A stretch of DNA of 50,469 nt from Bacteroidales bacterium (GCA_030528885.1 JAUMXY010000019.1:1-50469), one strand, 5' to 3'; counted from the first letter of the stretch, positions 10,001 through 18,102 are shown. The notes: generated by a model from the sequence alone, not told the origin. Numbers and translations are program-made.

Positions 10001-10987
10001 TCCCTCAATGGTCTCAACCTGCCCTATGCTGAATTCAATGGCTACCTTTTTGCACCAATTCGCTTGAAAGCAACAGCACCGGCAGGTTACAGATTTGCAG
10101 GCTGGAAAGACGCTACCAAGACTGGCAGCGAATACATCTCCACCGACTCCGAATACACACTGCCCACCTCTGGCTCACAGAAGCTCATCGCTGTATTTGA
10201 AGAAATAACCAAGGAAGAGATGCTCGCTGAAGGCATTACGCCAATCCGAATCAACGAAGTCAGCGCTGCCAACTCCATGTACATCAACGACTACTTCAAG
10301 AAGAACGACTGGATTGAGCTGCACAACACCACAGCCGAAGACATAGACATCGCAGGCATGTACATATCAGACAATGCTGACAAGCCACGGAAATACCAGG
10401 TGCCATCCGACAACACGGCGCTCAACACCATCATACCTGCCAACGGGTTCAAAGTCATCTGGTGCGACAAGCTCGACAACATTGGGGCTGACATACACAC
10501 AAGCTTCAAGCTGGCGGCTGAAGGAGGTGACGTGCTCATCACAACAGAAGACTACGCCGACACGCTGACCTACGCGCCGCACAGCGGAACACAGACCTTC
10601 GGGCGCTACCCTGACGGGGCCAACGACACCTACGTCATGAACGCGCCAACCATCGCCAAGAGCAACATGATATGCTCTTACGACACCGTGTTCATCGTGC
10701 CAGTCAATCCAGAGCCTAACAGCATACGCTCCTACATCAAGGAGGGAGGCATAGCCATCGCATACGCCGACGGAGCGCTGAACGTCAAGAGCGAGGAGGC
10801 GCCCATCAAGAGCGTAGCAATTTACAGCGTGACTGGAACAAGAATGCCGGCTAAGGCCATCATGAGAAACGGAGGCAGGTTTGCGACTGTCAGCCTCGAA
10901 GCATTGCCTAAGGGCATCTACATGGCAAAAGCGGCAACGAAAGACGGCGATGAATGCCACATCAAATTCGCCATAAACACTCATTAA
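7085..10987 (+). CDS. Secreted multidomain CotH-kinase protein, paralogue 2
   Basis: The 1300-residue paralogue of the gene before it starts 57 bp after that gene's stop. A signal peptide (MKKFFTTLLVTAISLPSFA) is followed by the same order: N-terminal jelly-roll-like domain, BIG2-like domain (about 217-298), lamin-tail domain (306-450), chitobiase C-terminal-like domain (457-535) and CotH kinase (about 539-970). The acidic FDLDF motif is near 817, where paralogue 1 has FDLDG. It lacks the roughly 160-residue jelly-roll that paralogue 1 carries after its kinase, and passes from AGYRFAGW almost directly to EYISTDSEY (from about 1016). From there to the end it is identical to paralogue 1. Likely exported to the cell surface and anchored or released by the type IX-like tail. 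Substrate unknown. Confidence 0.85.
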   Translation: MKKFFTTLLVTAISLPSFAQEWIDVTDSYVTNPRFDDNDIKTGWIGTTFSANNPVGNAEHYNKNYDTYQKLSGLPAGKYRVSLNAFYRMGSASNDFSLYDSKNYSGSQNAKLYAKSSAGEKTASIVPASSAALEESLGGKSAEVSNNSGWWWWNTAYYLPDDMEAAHYWFEAGKYKNSLECNVKDDGELTIGVRKSTKINNDWTCLDNWKLEFWGTVSNLSMPEEELSLLPHEIRQITVTAKPYDVIYNNLKWMSSNRNVATVNENGEITATGEGFCYITAISKANSSVNTRCKVTVKANEDIAKAIVINEIMAANVDVYLDPSFNYGSWVELYNPSEMNLSLGGLYITDDPDNLKKHRLIDDYGLLAAKGYALLNFDHFEIFKAASYRQIDDKLNCDGGEIIISDGKNIITRQEYPAAISRISYARTIDGGNVWSFTGNPSPGISNQSNGGFAKTQLEAPYIDKDAQVFEGSLQVCVNIPPSTTLRYTTDGTAPTLTNGKTSSTGLFTVKSTTCYRFRLFRNGALPSPVVTRTYIYKDKTYPFPIISVVTDDRNLNSTEYGVFKEGPNGRSGRGSENDCNWNMSWDRPVSFEYITTDNECVISQECDLSMCGGWSRSWSPHSFKLKASKTYDFQNFFAAQLFDKKPYIKSKTLQIRNGGNNVLTYGEIGGRIRDAILQQVVARSGINIDYQEWQPVHVLINGKYYATLSMREPNNKHYAYANHGIDTDEMEQFEMDADSGYVQMEGTDEAWLHLIDLSKTAANEDSYTEIRQMLDIDEYINLMATEFYLGGTDWPHNNVKGFRDVNNGKFRFVLFDLDFAGQTTTPIQDFFNKEKFQSEHELMGYDYSQSKSLNGTKRSSQNTFVTLFKNLLKNSQFRKQFIDTYCIIGGSVMQPKYVKEIANEMKNYIQKGIYSEDQFDPSLSSNYVIKTFTTSWNSNMIDHMRKRSEMGISTVEKQSVSLSANAPGAKLSLNGLNLPYAEFNGYLFAPIRLKATAPAGYRFAGWKDATKTGSEYISTDSEYTLPTSGSQKLIAVFEEITKEEMLAEGITPIRINEVSAANSMYINDYFKKNDWIELHNTTAEDIDIAGMYISDNADKPRKYQVPSDNTALNTIIPANGFKVIWCDKLDNIGADIHTSFKLAAEGGDVLITTEDYADTLTYAPHSGTQTFGRYPDGANDTYVMNAPTIAKSNMICSYDTVFIVPVNPEPNSIRSYIKEGGIAIAYADGALNVKSEEAPIKSVAIYSVTGTRMPAKAIMRNGGRFATVSLEALPKGIYMAKAATKDGDECHIKFAINTH
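10129..10977 (+). repeat. 849-bp perfect direct repeat, copy 2 (CotH tail)
   Basis: This is the partner of 6175-7023. Recombination between the two copies would delete or duplicate 3954 bp and leave an intact chimeric reading frame. The block looks richer in G and C than the kinase part of paralogue 1. Confidence 0.9.
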
Positions 10988-11064
10988 AAGTTCCTTTTTT
11001 CCCAAAAAGCGTTTTTCTTACAAAAATTAGCTGCATAGAATGATGAAGAATGAATTATTTGTGT

Positions 11065-11072
11065 TACATTTG
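11065..11072 (+). promoter_or_regulatory. -7 promoter box for galE
   Basis: TACATTTG fits TAnnTTTG and lies 77 bp before the galE start at 11150. The gap 10988-11149 holds nothing else recognisable apart from AT-rich sequence. Confidence 0.55.
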
Positions 11073-11149
11073 CAAAAACAAACCTAACTAACACACTTTT
11101 CATTCTTCGTCATTCATACAGCGAAATACTAATTATTATACTTAGATAA

Positions 11150-12184
11150 ATGAAACAAACAATTCTCGTAACAGGCGGAACAGGCTTCATCGGCTCGCAT
11201 ACTACCGTAGAATTGCAACAAGCGGGCTATGACGTTGTCATCATCGACAACCTTTCCAATTCCAATGCAAACGTAGTTGACGGCATAGAAAAAATCACAG
11301 GCATACGTCCTGCATTTGAGCAAGTTGACCTTAATGATTATGCTGCCACAGAAGCTGTCTTCAAGAAATACCAGATAAAAGGATGCATTCACTTTGCAGC
11401 ATCCAAGGCTGTTGGCGAATCCGTAGAAAAGCCATTGCTCTACTATCGCAACAACCTCAACTCACTCATGAACGTCCTTGAGCTAATGACTAAATACGGC
11501 AGCAAGGGCATCATTTTCTCATCCTCATGCACAGTATATGGGCAGCCCACCCCAGAGAACCTTCCTGTAACAGAGCAGGCACCCATCCAAAAGGCACTCT
11601 CTCCATACGGCAACACCAAGCAAGTGAATGAAGAAATCATAGAGGACTACATCCATTCAGGCGCACCCATCAAGTCTATCATTCTGCGCTACTTCAACCC
11701 CATCGGAGCACATCCATCCGCTCATATTGGCGAGTTGCCCAACGGCGTTCCCATGAACCTGATTCCATTCGTCACCCAGACGGCAATTGGCATCCGCAAG
11801 CAGCTCAAGATATTCGGCAACGACTATAACACTCCTGACAAAACCTGCATACGAGACTACATCTATGTCGTAGACCTAGCAAAGGCACATGTAAAGGCCA
11901 TGCAGCGTGTACTGGAGCAGGAGACTGATCCTGTAGAAGTATTCAACATCGGAACAGGACACGGCTATTCAACCCTCGAAATCGTTGAAAGCTTCGAGCG
12001 CGCCACAGGAGTGAAACTACCTTGGGAGTATGCTCCACGACGTGAAGGTGATATCGAAGCCATTTGGGGCAACGTGGACAAAGCCAACAAAGTTCTTGGC
12101 TGGAGCGCCGACACCCCCTTGGACGAGATACTCTCCTCGGCATGGAAATGGCAAGTAAAACTCCGTGAAGACGGAATACAATAA
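11150..12184 (+). CDS. galE: UDP-glucose 4-epimerase
   Basis: The 344-residue protein interconverts UDP-glucose and UDP-galactose for the Leloir pathway and for supply of galactose to surface polysaccharides. It is an extended short-chain dehydrogenase. The NAD-binding motif GGTGFIGSHT is at residues 8-17. The catalytic Ser/Thr region reads SSSCTVYG and the catalytic YxxxK is the YGNTK stretch, followed by the family's RYFNPIGAHPS. Length matches typical bacterial GalE (about 338-345). It is monocistronic here, with its own -7 box upstream and gene-poor sequence downstream. The protein is cytoplasmic and uses a tightly bound NAD. Confidence 0.95.
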   Translation: MKQTILVTGGTGFIGSHTTVELQQAGYDVVIIDNLSNSNANVVDGIEKITGIRPAFEQVDLNDYAATEAVFKKYQIKGCIHFAASKAVGESVEKPLLYYRNNLNSLMNVLELMTKYGSKGIIFSSSCTVYGQPTPENLPVTEQAPIQKALSPYGNTKQVNEEIIEDYIHSGAPIKSIILRYFNPIGAHPSAHIGELPNGVPMNLIPFVTQTAIGIRKQLKIFGNDYNTPDKTCIRDYIYVVDLAKAHVKAMQRVLEQETDPVEVFNIGTGHGYSTLEIVESFERATGVKLPWEYAPRREGDIEAIWGNVDKANKVLGWSADTPLDEILSSAWKWQVKLREDGIQ

Positions 12185-12199
12185 ACAATAAAAGAACGT

Positions 12200-12216
12200 T
12201 CTGGTCGTGTACCAGA
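12200..12216 (+). terminator. Possible weak terminator after galE
   Basis: TCTGGT pairs with ACCAGA around a 5-nt loop, followed by a loosely T-rich stretch. The stem is only 6 bp, so this is tentative. Confidence 0.3.
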
Positions 12217-12336
12217 TTCGTTTGTCGTGTTTTATTTTGTGTTTGTGTTGTGGCTATTCTTTTTCGCGAGAAAAGGGGTAGCCCTTTTCTTTACAAAGCA
12301 AATCAGATTGGTAAATTGCATTTGATAAAGGAGGAG

Positions 12337-12400
12337 AAATAAAGATTCCGCCTCTCAGAGGCAGTACAAAAATATATTTTTGTATAACGAACCCACGTTA
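12337..12400. repeat. REP-like palindromic unit, copy C
   Basis: The sequence around CCGCCTCTCAGAGGC followed by AGTACAAAAATATATTTTTG matches, on the opposite strand, the unit at 19970-20041. It retains the central hairpin GCCTCTCAGAGGC and a divergent outer end (CGAACCCACGTTA). This is a stand-alone copy not attached to the 204-bp core. Confidence 0.7.
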
Positions 12401-12520
12401 ACGCAACCAAGTAGCAACATTTTTTCGATAAAGCCAACGCTTTTTTTCTAATCGATTCTGTTTGAATTCGATGCAATCCTTCTCTCCTTTCTGATGCCTC
12501 AAAATGTTTATTGTCGTCCA

Positions 12521-12588
12521 AATCGTACCCCTCGAGTCCGATGCACCGTACCCCTCGGGTCCACCTTGGCGGACCCGAGGGGTACGGT
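12521..12588. repeat. GTACCC-type palindromic cassette with perfect 18-bp hairpin
   Basis: The arms 12545-12562 and 12571-12588 are perfectly complementary (ACCGTACCCCTCGGGTCC and its complement) around an 8-nt loop. A partial extra copy, CGTACCCCTCGAGTCC, precedes at 12524-12539. It is the same family as the cassette at 238-305. With no T-run and no gene ending here, it does not behave like a terminator. Confidence 0.75.
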
Positions 12589-12890
12589 ATATTAAGGCAT
12601 GATCCTAAGCAGATGAGAAAAAGTAGAGCGCTTCTCTTTGCCTCTTTGTTAACATTTTTTGCCTATCCCCTTGTTGTATCAAAACAATCGCAGCACGTTA
12701 ACATAACTTAACGTTCAGAAAAAGGGGTAAATGAACATATTTTAATAACTTTACACGGAATTGTTTGCTCCTCTTTTTGAGGGTATACTCTGATATATAT
12801 ATTATACTAAAATCATCCCGCCAACCAAGTGAAAAAACAATCGATGCATGGCGTGATAATAGATACTTGTAATTTTAATCAAACAGAATA

Positions 12891-13145
12891 ATGGAGGAAA
12901 TCAAATTATATCACAAGGTCTGGACGTTTCTACCCGTTCTTCTCATTCAATTGGCATTAACCATAGTTTTTCTCATCCCTATTACCCAAGGTAAAAACGC
13001 TTCGTTCTGGATTTGGAACTGGTCTTTAATGCTTTTTTCAGGTTTGGTATTTCTGTGGGAGCTATATGTTGTACTTCGTGAACGGGTATGGCATAAACCA
13101 TTTATCACCATCACGGAAGATAAAGTCATTGTTACGATAACATAG
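12891..13145 (+). CDS. Small two-helix membrane protein, possibly a truncated PH-like protein
   Basis: The 84-residue protein has a short polar start (MEEIKLYHKVW), two hydrophobic segments (about 12-31 and 42-62) and then RERVWHKPFITITEDKVIVTIT before the stop. The layout resembles the beginning of bacterial proteins in which two membrane helices precede a PH-like beta domain. Here the beta domain would be cut off after about two strands. The stop is 4 bp before the ATG of the next gene, so the two are probably co-transcribed and perhaps translationally coupled. It could be a genuine small protein or the remnant of a longer one. I cannot assign a function. Confidence 0.5.
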   Translation: MEEIKLYHKVWTFLPVLLIQLALTIVFLIPITQGKNASFWIWNWSLMLFSGLVFLWELYVVLRERVWHKPFITITEDKVIVTIT

Positions 13146-13149
13146 AATC

Positions 13150-15654
13150 ATGAGAATCCCAATTTACATCATATTGTTTTTCAGCGCCACATTATCACTT
13201 CGAGCACAGGAAGCAGATAGCACCCAGCTCTTTTCGTATATCCAGAAAGCTATGAACTTCAACAAGGTTGTCCCCCAAGAAAAAGTGTATCTGCACTTCG
13301 ACAATATGGGATACTTTGAAAATGAAACCATGTGGTTTAAGGCATACGTCATCAAGACAGACAATGGCACTCCTACCAATTTGAGCAAAGTACTGTATGT
13401 AGAACTGCTGAATCCGAGCGGAGATGTCATCAAGACACGCAAATATCCGATTGACGAGAAGGGTGAAGCGCATGGCGACCTGAAGCTCGACACACTGCTG
13501 GGTACGGGATTCTACGAAGTGCGCGCCTACACTCGCTACATGACGAACTGGGGTGTCAACGCAATCTTTTCCAGAGTATTCCCCGTTTTTAAGAAACCAC
13601 AGCAAGAAGGCGATTACACAGACCTGACGTTGCAGACCCGCCTCTACAAACAGCGCGACCCCAACAATCGAGACCGAACAGACTCGCTCTATCTAAACGC
13701 CATTGAAGAGGGTGTTTATTCCAGCAAACTCGAAAAAACAATCAGCGTACAGTTTTATCCTGAAGGGGGGCATCTGATTGCTGGTAAAAAATGCAGAGTT
13801 GCCATGCTTGCCGTTGAAGACAACGGCTTTCCTTATCAAGACGAAGGATTTGTAATGAACGAAGCCGGCGATGTGCTTGGGGCTGTTGAAACGGACTCGC
13901 TTGGCAGGGGCGTGTTTGAAGTTGTTCCCGATGGAAGTGACCTGACTTTTCAGATGCGGAATCTGAAGAAGAAAACGCAGTTTTTCCCTCTACCTCCCAC
14001 TAAAACTGAAGGTTGCGCTTTAGGATTCGACGCAATCAGCGATACCATGCTGGCAACGATTCAGACAACAGACAGCCTTTGTGGGTCACTCATGGGATAT
14101 GTGGTCATACACAACGGAAACATATTGCAGTACGACACGCTGAAAGCAGTCCCGCTGATGGAGATAGAGATTGACAGATTAAGCATGAAGGAAGGGGTGC
14201 ATCAGTTTACATTGTTCGACTCAAAAGGAGAAATTCTGGCAGAACGCCTCTTTTTCTTATGTCCTAAAATCAACAACGGCGACAGCATTCTTGTCAAAAC
14301 AGACCTTCATAGCCTCAAATCATGCGGGAAGGTTGAGATTGAACTGCAAACACAGCCTAATGCTTCGCTATCTTTTTCTGCTATTGATGCCCAAACCATG
14401 ACTAATGGCAAACAGGGGAACATGAAGACTTGGATGCTGCTCAGCTCTGACGTGAAGGGATACATCAACAATATCGACTATTATTTCGAAGCAGACGACA
14501 AAGAGCATCGGCATGCAGCAGACTTACTGATGATGACACAAGGATGGAGACGGTATGATTGGCGCCTGATGTCAGAGAAATACATTTTTCGGAAATCAGA
14601 ACCGATTGAAGACAAGTTCTATATCTATGGACGACTGAAGCCTTACAGAAAAAAGAATCCTGCAAACGGAGTCAATGTAGAAGTGCTGCTCTACAACAAA
14701 GACGGGCAAAGCTTGATAGGAAAATCGCAAACAGACGCATTCGGCAACTACGCCTTCGAAATGCCTTTTGTTGACGGAGAATGGACCATGCAGATATACA
14801 CCCGAAGAGAAGGCAAACGAAAGACTTACTATGTTGGCATCGACAGACAGTTCTCGCCCACTCCACGGTTCATCACACCTCTAGAATCTCACCTACTCCA
14901 TCCTCTGAAATCAAACTTGAAGTTGCAGAAGCAAATTTCCAGCAATGAAGAGGAAGAGGCCTTCATACCTATCACGAAAAAAGACCACGTCCTCCAAAAT
15001 GTAACCGTAAAAGCTAAAAAGAAATACTTCACCAACGATAATTGGAAGTATAAAAACGAGAATTACGGACGGCAATACGCCACACTCTACTACAACATAG
15101 ACAAAGAACTGAACGATGCCTTAGATGTGGGCAAGCCTGTACCTTATCTATTAAGCTATTTGGACGAACGTAACGCTTTGTTCGAATACTATCCAGGAAG
15201 ACGCTCTATGACATTGAGTGAATATGTAAAATATGCAGGACGCGATGTGGCCTGGATTGTTGACAACGGGGAACGTCGATTTGTTCCTCGCATAGAAGAA
15301 TTATGGCTGGATGAGGTGAAATCGATATACATCGTTCCAGGACATCCAGACAACACGAACGGTAATGTCAGCATCTACGTATATCTTCATACAAAATTCA
15401 CCACAGAAAGCCAAAAGGGATTGCGCCGAACCTATTTCCAAGGATTCAACTCACCTTCAACTTTCCAGATGGAGGATTATAGCATTGTTCCTCCGATGGC
15501 GGATTTCAGACGAACAATCTACTGGAACCCAAACGTTCAGACTGATGCGGAAGGAAGAGCACATATCGAGTTCTTCAACAATTCTACCAGCCAAGAGCTA
15601 TACATCAGCGCTGAGGGGATTACGCCTGATGGAAAAATTCTCATCAATGAATAA
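13150..15654 (+). CDS. Large surface protein with MG2-like and TonB-plug-like domains
   Basis: The 834-residue protein starts with a signal peptide (MRIPIYIILFFSATLSLRAQ). An alpha-2-macroglobulin MG2-like domain follows (about 40-140, with EKVYLHFDNMGYFENETMWF). Further beta domains come next, including a carboxypeptidase regulatory-like stretch near 505-560. About 610-750 resembles the plug of TonB-dependent receptors (LQNVTVKAKKKYF onward). There is no membrane barrel after the plug-like part. Related Bacteroidetes proteins are annotated as MG2 or carboxypeptidase-regulatory-like proteins and are thought to act at the outer membrane; no reaction is known. It follows the small membrane protein by 4 bp and ends before a strong terminator. 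Confidence 0.65.
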   Translation: MRIPIYIILFFSATLSLRAQEADSTQLFSYIQKAMNFNKVVPQEKVYLHFDNMGYFENETMWFKAYVIKTDNGTPTNLSKVLYVELLNPSGDVIKTRKYPIDEKGEAHGDLKLDTLLGTGFYEVRAYTRYMTNWGVNAIFSRVFPVFKKPQQEGDYTDLTLQTRLYKQRDPNNRDRTDSLYLNAIEEGVYSSKLEKTISVQFYPEGGHLIAGKKCRVAMLAVEDNGFPYQDEGFVMNEAGDVLGAVETDSLGRGVFEVVPDGSDLTFQMRNLKKKTQFFPLPPTKTEGCALGFDAISDTMLATIQTTDSLCGSLMGYVVIHNGNILQYDTLKAVPLMEIEIDRLSMKEGVHQFTLFDSKGEILAERLFFLCPKINNGDSILVKTDLHSLKSCGKVEIELQTQPNASLSFSAIDAQTMTNGKQGNMKTWMLLSSDVKGYINNIDYYFEADDKEHRHAADLLMMTQGWRRYDWRLMSEKYIFRKSEPIEDKFYIYGRLKPYRKKNPANGVNVEVLLYNKDGQSLIGKSQTDAFGNYAFEMPFVDGEWTMQIYTRREGKRKTYYVGIDRQFSPTPRFITPLESHLLHPLKSNLKLQKQISSNEEEEAFIPITKKDHVLQNVTVKAKKKYFTNDNWKYKNENYGRQYATLYYNIDKELNDALDVGKPVPYLLSYLDERNALFEYYPGRRSMTLSEYVKYAGRDVAWIVDNGERRFVPRIEELWLDEVKSIYIVPGHPDNTNGNVSIYVYLHTKFTTESQKGLRRTYFQGFNSPSTFQMEDYSIVPPMADFRRTIYWNPNVQTDAEGRAHIEFFNNSTSQELYISAEGITPDGKILINE

Positions 15655-15678
15655 CGTCACTTTTGTTCTATAAGGAAG

Positions 15679-15706
15679 AAAAGAATATCGGAAAGGATAT
15701 TCTTTT
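15679..15706 (+). terminator. Rho-independent terminator after the MG2/plug gene
   Basis: An 11-bp perfect stem (15679-15689 with 15696-15706) with a 6-nt loop is followed by a T-rich run. It closes the 12891-15654 transcript. Confidence 0.8.
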
Positions 15707-15739
15707 CTTTGTTTTATATCTATTTAAGCGCTTTTTTAT

Positions 15740-15747
15740 TAACTTTG
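15740..15747 (+). promoter_or_regulatory. -7 promoter box that fixes the amidase start
   Basis: TAACTTTG matches the -7 consensus and ends 18 bp before the ATG at 15766. Transcription would start after the upstream in-frame ATG at 15709, so 15766 is the credible start. Confidence 0.7.
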
Positions 15748-15765
15748 CAACGAATTATAGCCAAT

Positions 15766-16842
15766 ATGAAATTTTCATTACACATTATTATATTTGTATG
15801 TACGCTTTTTTGCATTCTTCCAGCTGCTGGTGCTGACGGGGATCCCTTTATTGTTGTGCTGGATGCTGGACATGGCGGGAAGGACCCTGGCACTATTGGC
15901 TCATCGCGCACGAACAGGGAGAAGGACATCGCTTTCAACATCACGATGGAGGTGGGCAGAATGCTGAAGAGTAACCATTCGGACATCAAAGTCGTTTATA
16001 CCCGTTCTACAGATGTGTTTGTGGAGCTTGGTCGGCGTGCAGAAATAGCGAACAAGGCGAAAGCCAATCTTTTCATTTCGGTGCATGTCAACTCGCTGCC
16101 CAAGGGCTCAAGAAGAAATGTAATGGGCGTTCAGTCTTACACATTGAGCCTTTCCACGGCTGAAACGAACCTTGAGGTGGAGAAGCGAGAGAACTCTGTG
16201 ATTGCTCTAGAGGGTGAAGCGGCTAAGAAGTATAATTACAATGCCTCGCCTGAAAGCAACATCATGTTTGAACTCATGCAGGACCACGACATGAAGGAAA
16301 GCGTTGTTTTCGCAAAGATGGCGCAGGCGGAAATGATCAAGACTGGTGGTCGCAAGGATATGGGGGTGAGACAGGCGAATCTAGCGGTGCTCCGCCTCAC
16401 GTACATGCCCAGCGTCTTGCTGGAAGTTGGCTTCATGTCGAATCCTACCGAAGAGAAATTTCTCATGTCGAAGAGCGGACAGAAAAGGATGGCGAACAGC
16501 ATCTATAATTCCATTGTGCAATATGTAGCCTCTCGTTCAGGACGAATACAGGAACCAGCCACTGTCGTCATGCCTCAGCCGGAAGAGGCTGCTGCCGTGC
16601 AGGAGACAGTCAAGGCTGCCAAGGCACCTCGCACGGTCTATAAAGTGCAAGTGCTGGCAGGAAATGTCAAGCTAAAGAGCAACGACCGTCAGTTCAAGGG
16701 TCTGAAATGTGAGATGCACACGAAAAACGGGCGATACATCTACACGCACGGCTCTGCCTCTACCATGAAGGAAGCGCAAAAGATAAGAAAGTCTATTCTC
16801 AAGAAGTTCCCCGGGGCATTTATCGTCACGTTTGAAGAATAG
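15766..16842 (+). CDS. N-acetylmuramoyl-L-alanine amidase (Amidase_3) with SPOR-like tail
   Basis: The 358-residue zinc amidase cleaves the bond between N-acetylmuramic acid and L-alanine in peptidoglycan, mainly during cell separation. Signal peptide at about 1-22 (ending near PAAGA). The catalytic domain follows, with VVLDAGHGGKDPG (first zinc histidine), NREKDIAFN (zinc glutamate), SVHVNS (second zinc histidine) and LLEVGFMSN (catalytic glutamate). A linker rich in Ala and Glu leads to a C-terminal segment (about 290-358, YKVQVLAGNVKL onward) that looks like a SPOR peptidoglycan-binding domain. I prefer the ATG at 15766 to 15709 because the -7 box lies between them and the signal peptide begins there. 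The MCE gene follows after 38 bp and is probably co-transcribed. Confidence 0.9.
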   Translation: MKFSLHIIIFVCTLFCILPAAGADGDPFIVVLDAGHGGKDPGTIGSSRTNREKDIAFNITMEVGRMLKSNHSDIKVVYTRSTDVFVELGRRAEIANKAKANLFISVHVNSLPKGSRRNVMGVQSYTLSLSTAETNLEVEKRENSVIALEGEAAKKYNYNASPESNIMFELMQDHDMKESVVFAKMAQAEMIKTGGRKDMGVRQANLAVLRLTYMPSVLLEVGFMSNPTEEKFLMSKSGQKRMANSIYNSIVQYVASRSGRIQEPATVVMPQPEEAAAVQETVKAAKAPRTVYKVQVLAGNVKLKSNDRQFKGLKCEMHTKNGRYIYTHGSASTMKEAQKIRKSILKKFPGAFIVTFEE

Positions 16843-16880
16843 GGATTTGAAAACATCTATAAAAATCAATAGAGAGAAAC

Positions 16881-17780
16881 ATGAAACTCAGCAAAGAAAT
16901 TAAAATTGCATTGGTGGCAGTGCTTGTCATCTGCATTGTATATGTGGGAATCATTTTCCTGAAGGGGCTGAAGCTCTTCAGCAATGATGTATCGTACTAC
17001 GTAGAGATGACGGACGTGCAGGGCATGCCAACAGCGTCGGACGTACGGGCTAACGGACTGAAAGTGGGCAGTGTGAAGAGTATAACGTTCAATCCCGACA
17101 AGCAGAATCTTACGGTGGAAATCAGCGTTGACCCCCAATTCAGGATTCCGCAAGGCACAACGGTTTTCATGACTAAAGAAATGCTTGGAAGCGCCATGAT
17201 GAACCTGAAATTGGGTGCCGACCCAACGGCAATCCTCAGTCCAGGCGATACTATTAACGGAACGCCAATGGTTGACCTCATGACTGCTGCCGGGAACATG
17301 ATACCTCAAGTGGAAAAGATGCTGCCTAAGGTGGACTCGATTCTCACAGCATTGAACACATTGACGAATGACCCGGCTCTGTCTGCCTCTATGCACAACA
17401 TGGCTTTCATAACAGAGGAACTGAAAACCACCACCACTCAACTGAATGGCTTGCTGGGAAAGGATGTGCCTCAGCTCATGGCTAAGACAAACAACATCTG
17501 TACTCATTTGGAATCCACCACTAGCAAGATAGACCAGATTGACCTCATAGGAATGGCGCAGAAGACCGACACGATGCTCTTCAACTTGCAAGACATGACC
17601 TTCAGGCTCAACACGGCGATGAACAGCAAGGAGACCTCTATCGGCATGCTCATGAACGATAACGCTATAGCGCTACATCTGGACTCAACACTGATGAACT
17701 CTTCGCGCTTGCTCGAAGATTTGCGACTTCACCCCAAGCGCTATGTACATTTCTCTCTATTCGGGAAAAAAGACAAATAA
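16881..17780 (+). CDS. MCE/MlaD family lipid-transport protein
   Basis: The 299-residue protein has one N-terminal membrane anchor (about 8-30, IALVAVLVICIVYVGIIFL). It is followed by an MCE domain (about 38-118) with the characteristic DVRANGLKVGSVKSI and a GSAMMNLKLG strand. The C-terminal part (130-280) is helical and Thr/Leu-rich, as in MlaD-like proteins that form a hexameric channel carrying phospholipid between inner and outer membrane. The partner ATPase and permease genes are not in this window. It sits directly downstream of the amidase and before a good terminator, so the two probably form an envelope-maintenance operon. Confidence 0.85.
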   Translation: MKLSKEIKIALVAVLVICIVYVGIIFLKGLKLFSNDVSYYVEMTDVQGMPTASDVRANGLKVGSVKSITFNPDKQNLTVEISVDPQFRIPQGTTVFMTKEMLGSAMMNLKLGADPTAILSPGDTINGTPMVDLMTAAGNMIPQVEKMLPKVDSILTALNTLTNDPALSASMHNMAFITEELKTTTTQLNGLLGKDVPQLMAKTNNICTHLESTTSKIDQIDLIGMAQKTDTMLFNLQDMTFRLNTAMNSKETSIGMLMNDNAIALHLDSTLMNSSRLLEDLRLHPKRYVHFSLFGKKDK

Positions 17781-17808
17781 GATATAAACTGATGAAAAAC
17801 AGAAAAGG

Positions 17809-17843
17809 CGCTATTTGAACTTAATTCAAACAGCGTTTTTTTT
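17809..17843 (+). terminator. Rho-independent terminator after the MCE gene
   Basis: CGCTATTTGAA pairs with TTCAAACAGCG (one mismatch) around a 5-nt loop, followed by eight T residues (17836-17843). The interval up to the dnaA promoter (17844-18071) shows nothing recognisable. Confidence 0.8.
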
Positions 17844-18071
17844 GTCCTTGTTCCCATCTTTTAAGATGAAGGATATAAGAAACAACCAATTAACGATTTT
17901 TCAGAAAAAGAGGTACAACAGGAATGTTTCACAAATACAAATTGATGTATTTCATATTCAGACAATTGACATCTAACAACACAAACAAAGCCACAGATGT
18001 ACTTAACAAACGTAAGTGCTTGAAAAGAAACATCTTTTGTTAAAACATAAAAAACAGACAGCCGTTCACGT

Positions 18072-18102
18072 TTTGATGTTTCAAAAAAAAAAGCGAACTT
18101 TG
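18072..18102 (+). promoter_or_regulatory. dnaA promoter (-33 TTTG, -7 GAACTTTG)
   Basis: TTTG at 18072-18075 and GAACTTTG at 18095-18102 are separated by 19 bp, the usual spacing for Bacteroidetes sigma-ABfr promoters. The -7 box has one mismatch (G for T). The dnaA start is at 18148. Confidence 0.6.

Larger units (their letters stand above)
12217..12890. other. Gene-poor interval with two palindromic repeats
   Basis: About 670 bp without a convincing gene. It holds a REP-like unit (12337-12400), a GTACCC-type hairpin (12521-12588) and AT-rich sequence leading into the next gene. A near-consensus -7 box, TAACTTTA, is at 12746-12753 but its last base is wrong. Short open frames across the hairpins look like chance. 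Confidence 0.6.

Noticed and set aside
12511-12711. 66-codon open frame with a hydrophobic second half
   Set aside because: It begins inside the GTACCC hairpin; the later part (from 12613) is only 32 codons and has no promoter or neighbour support.
16866-17591. 241-codon minus-strand open frame over the MCE gene
   Set aside because: It is antisense to an MCE protein with a clear anchor and domain.
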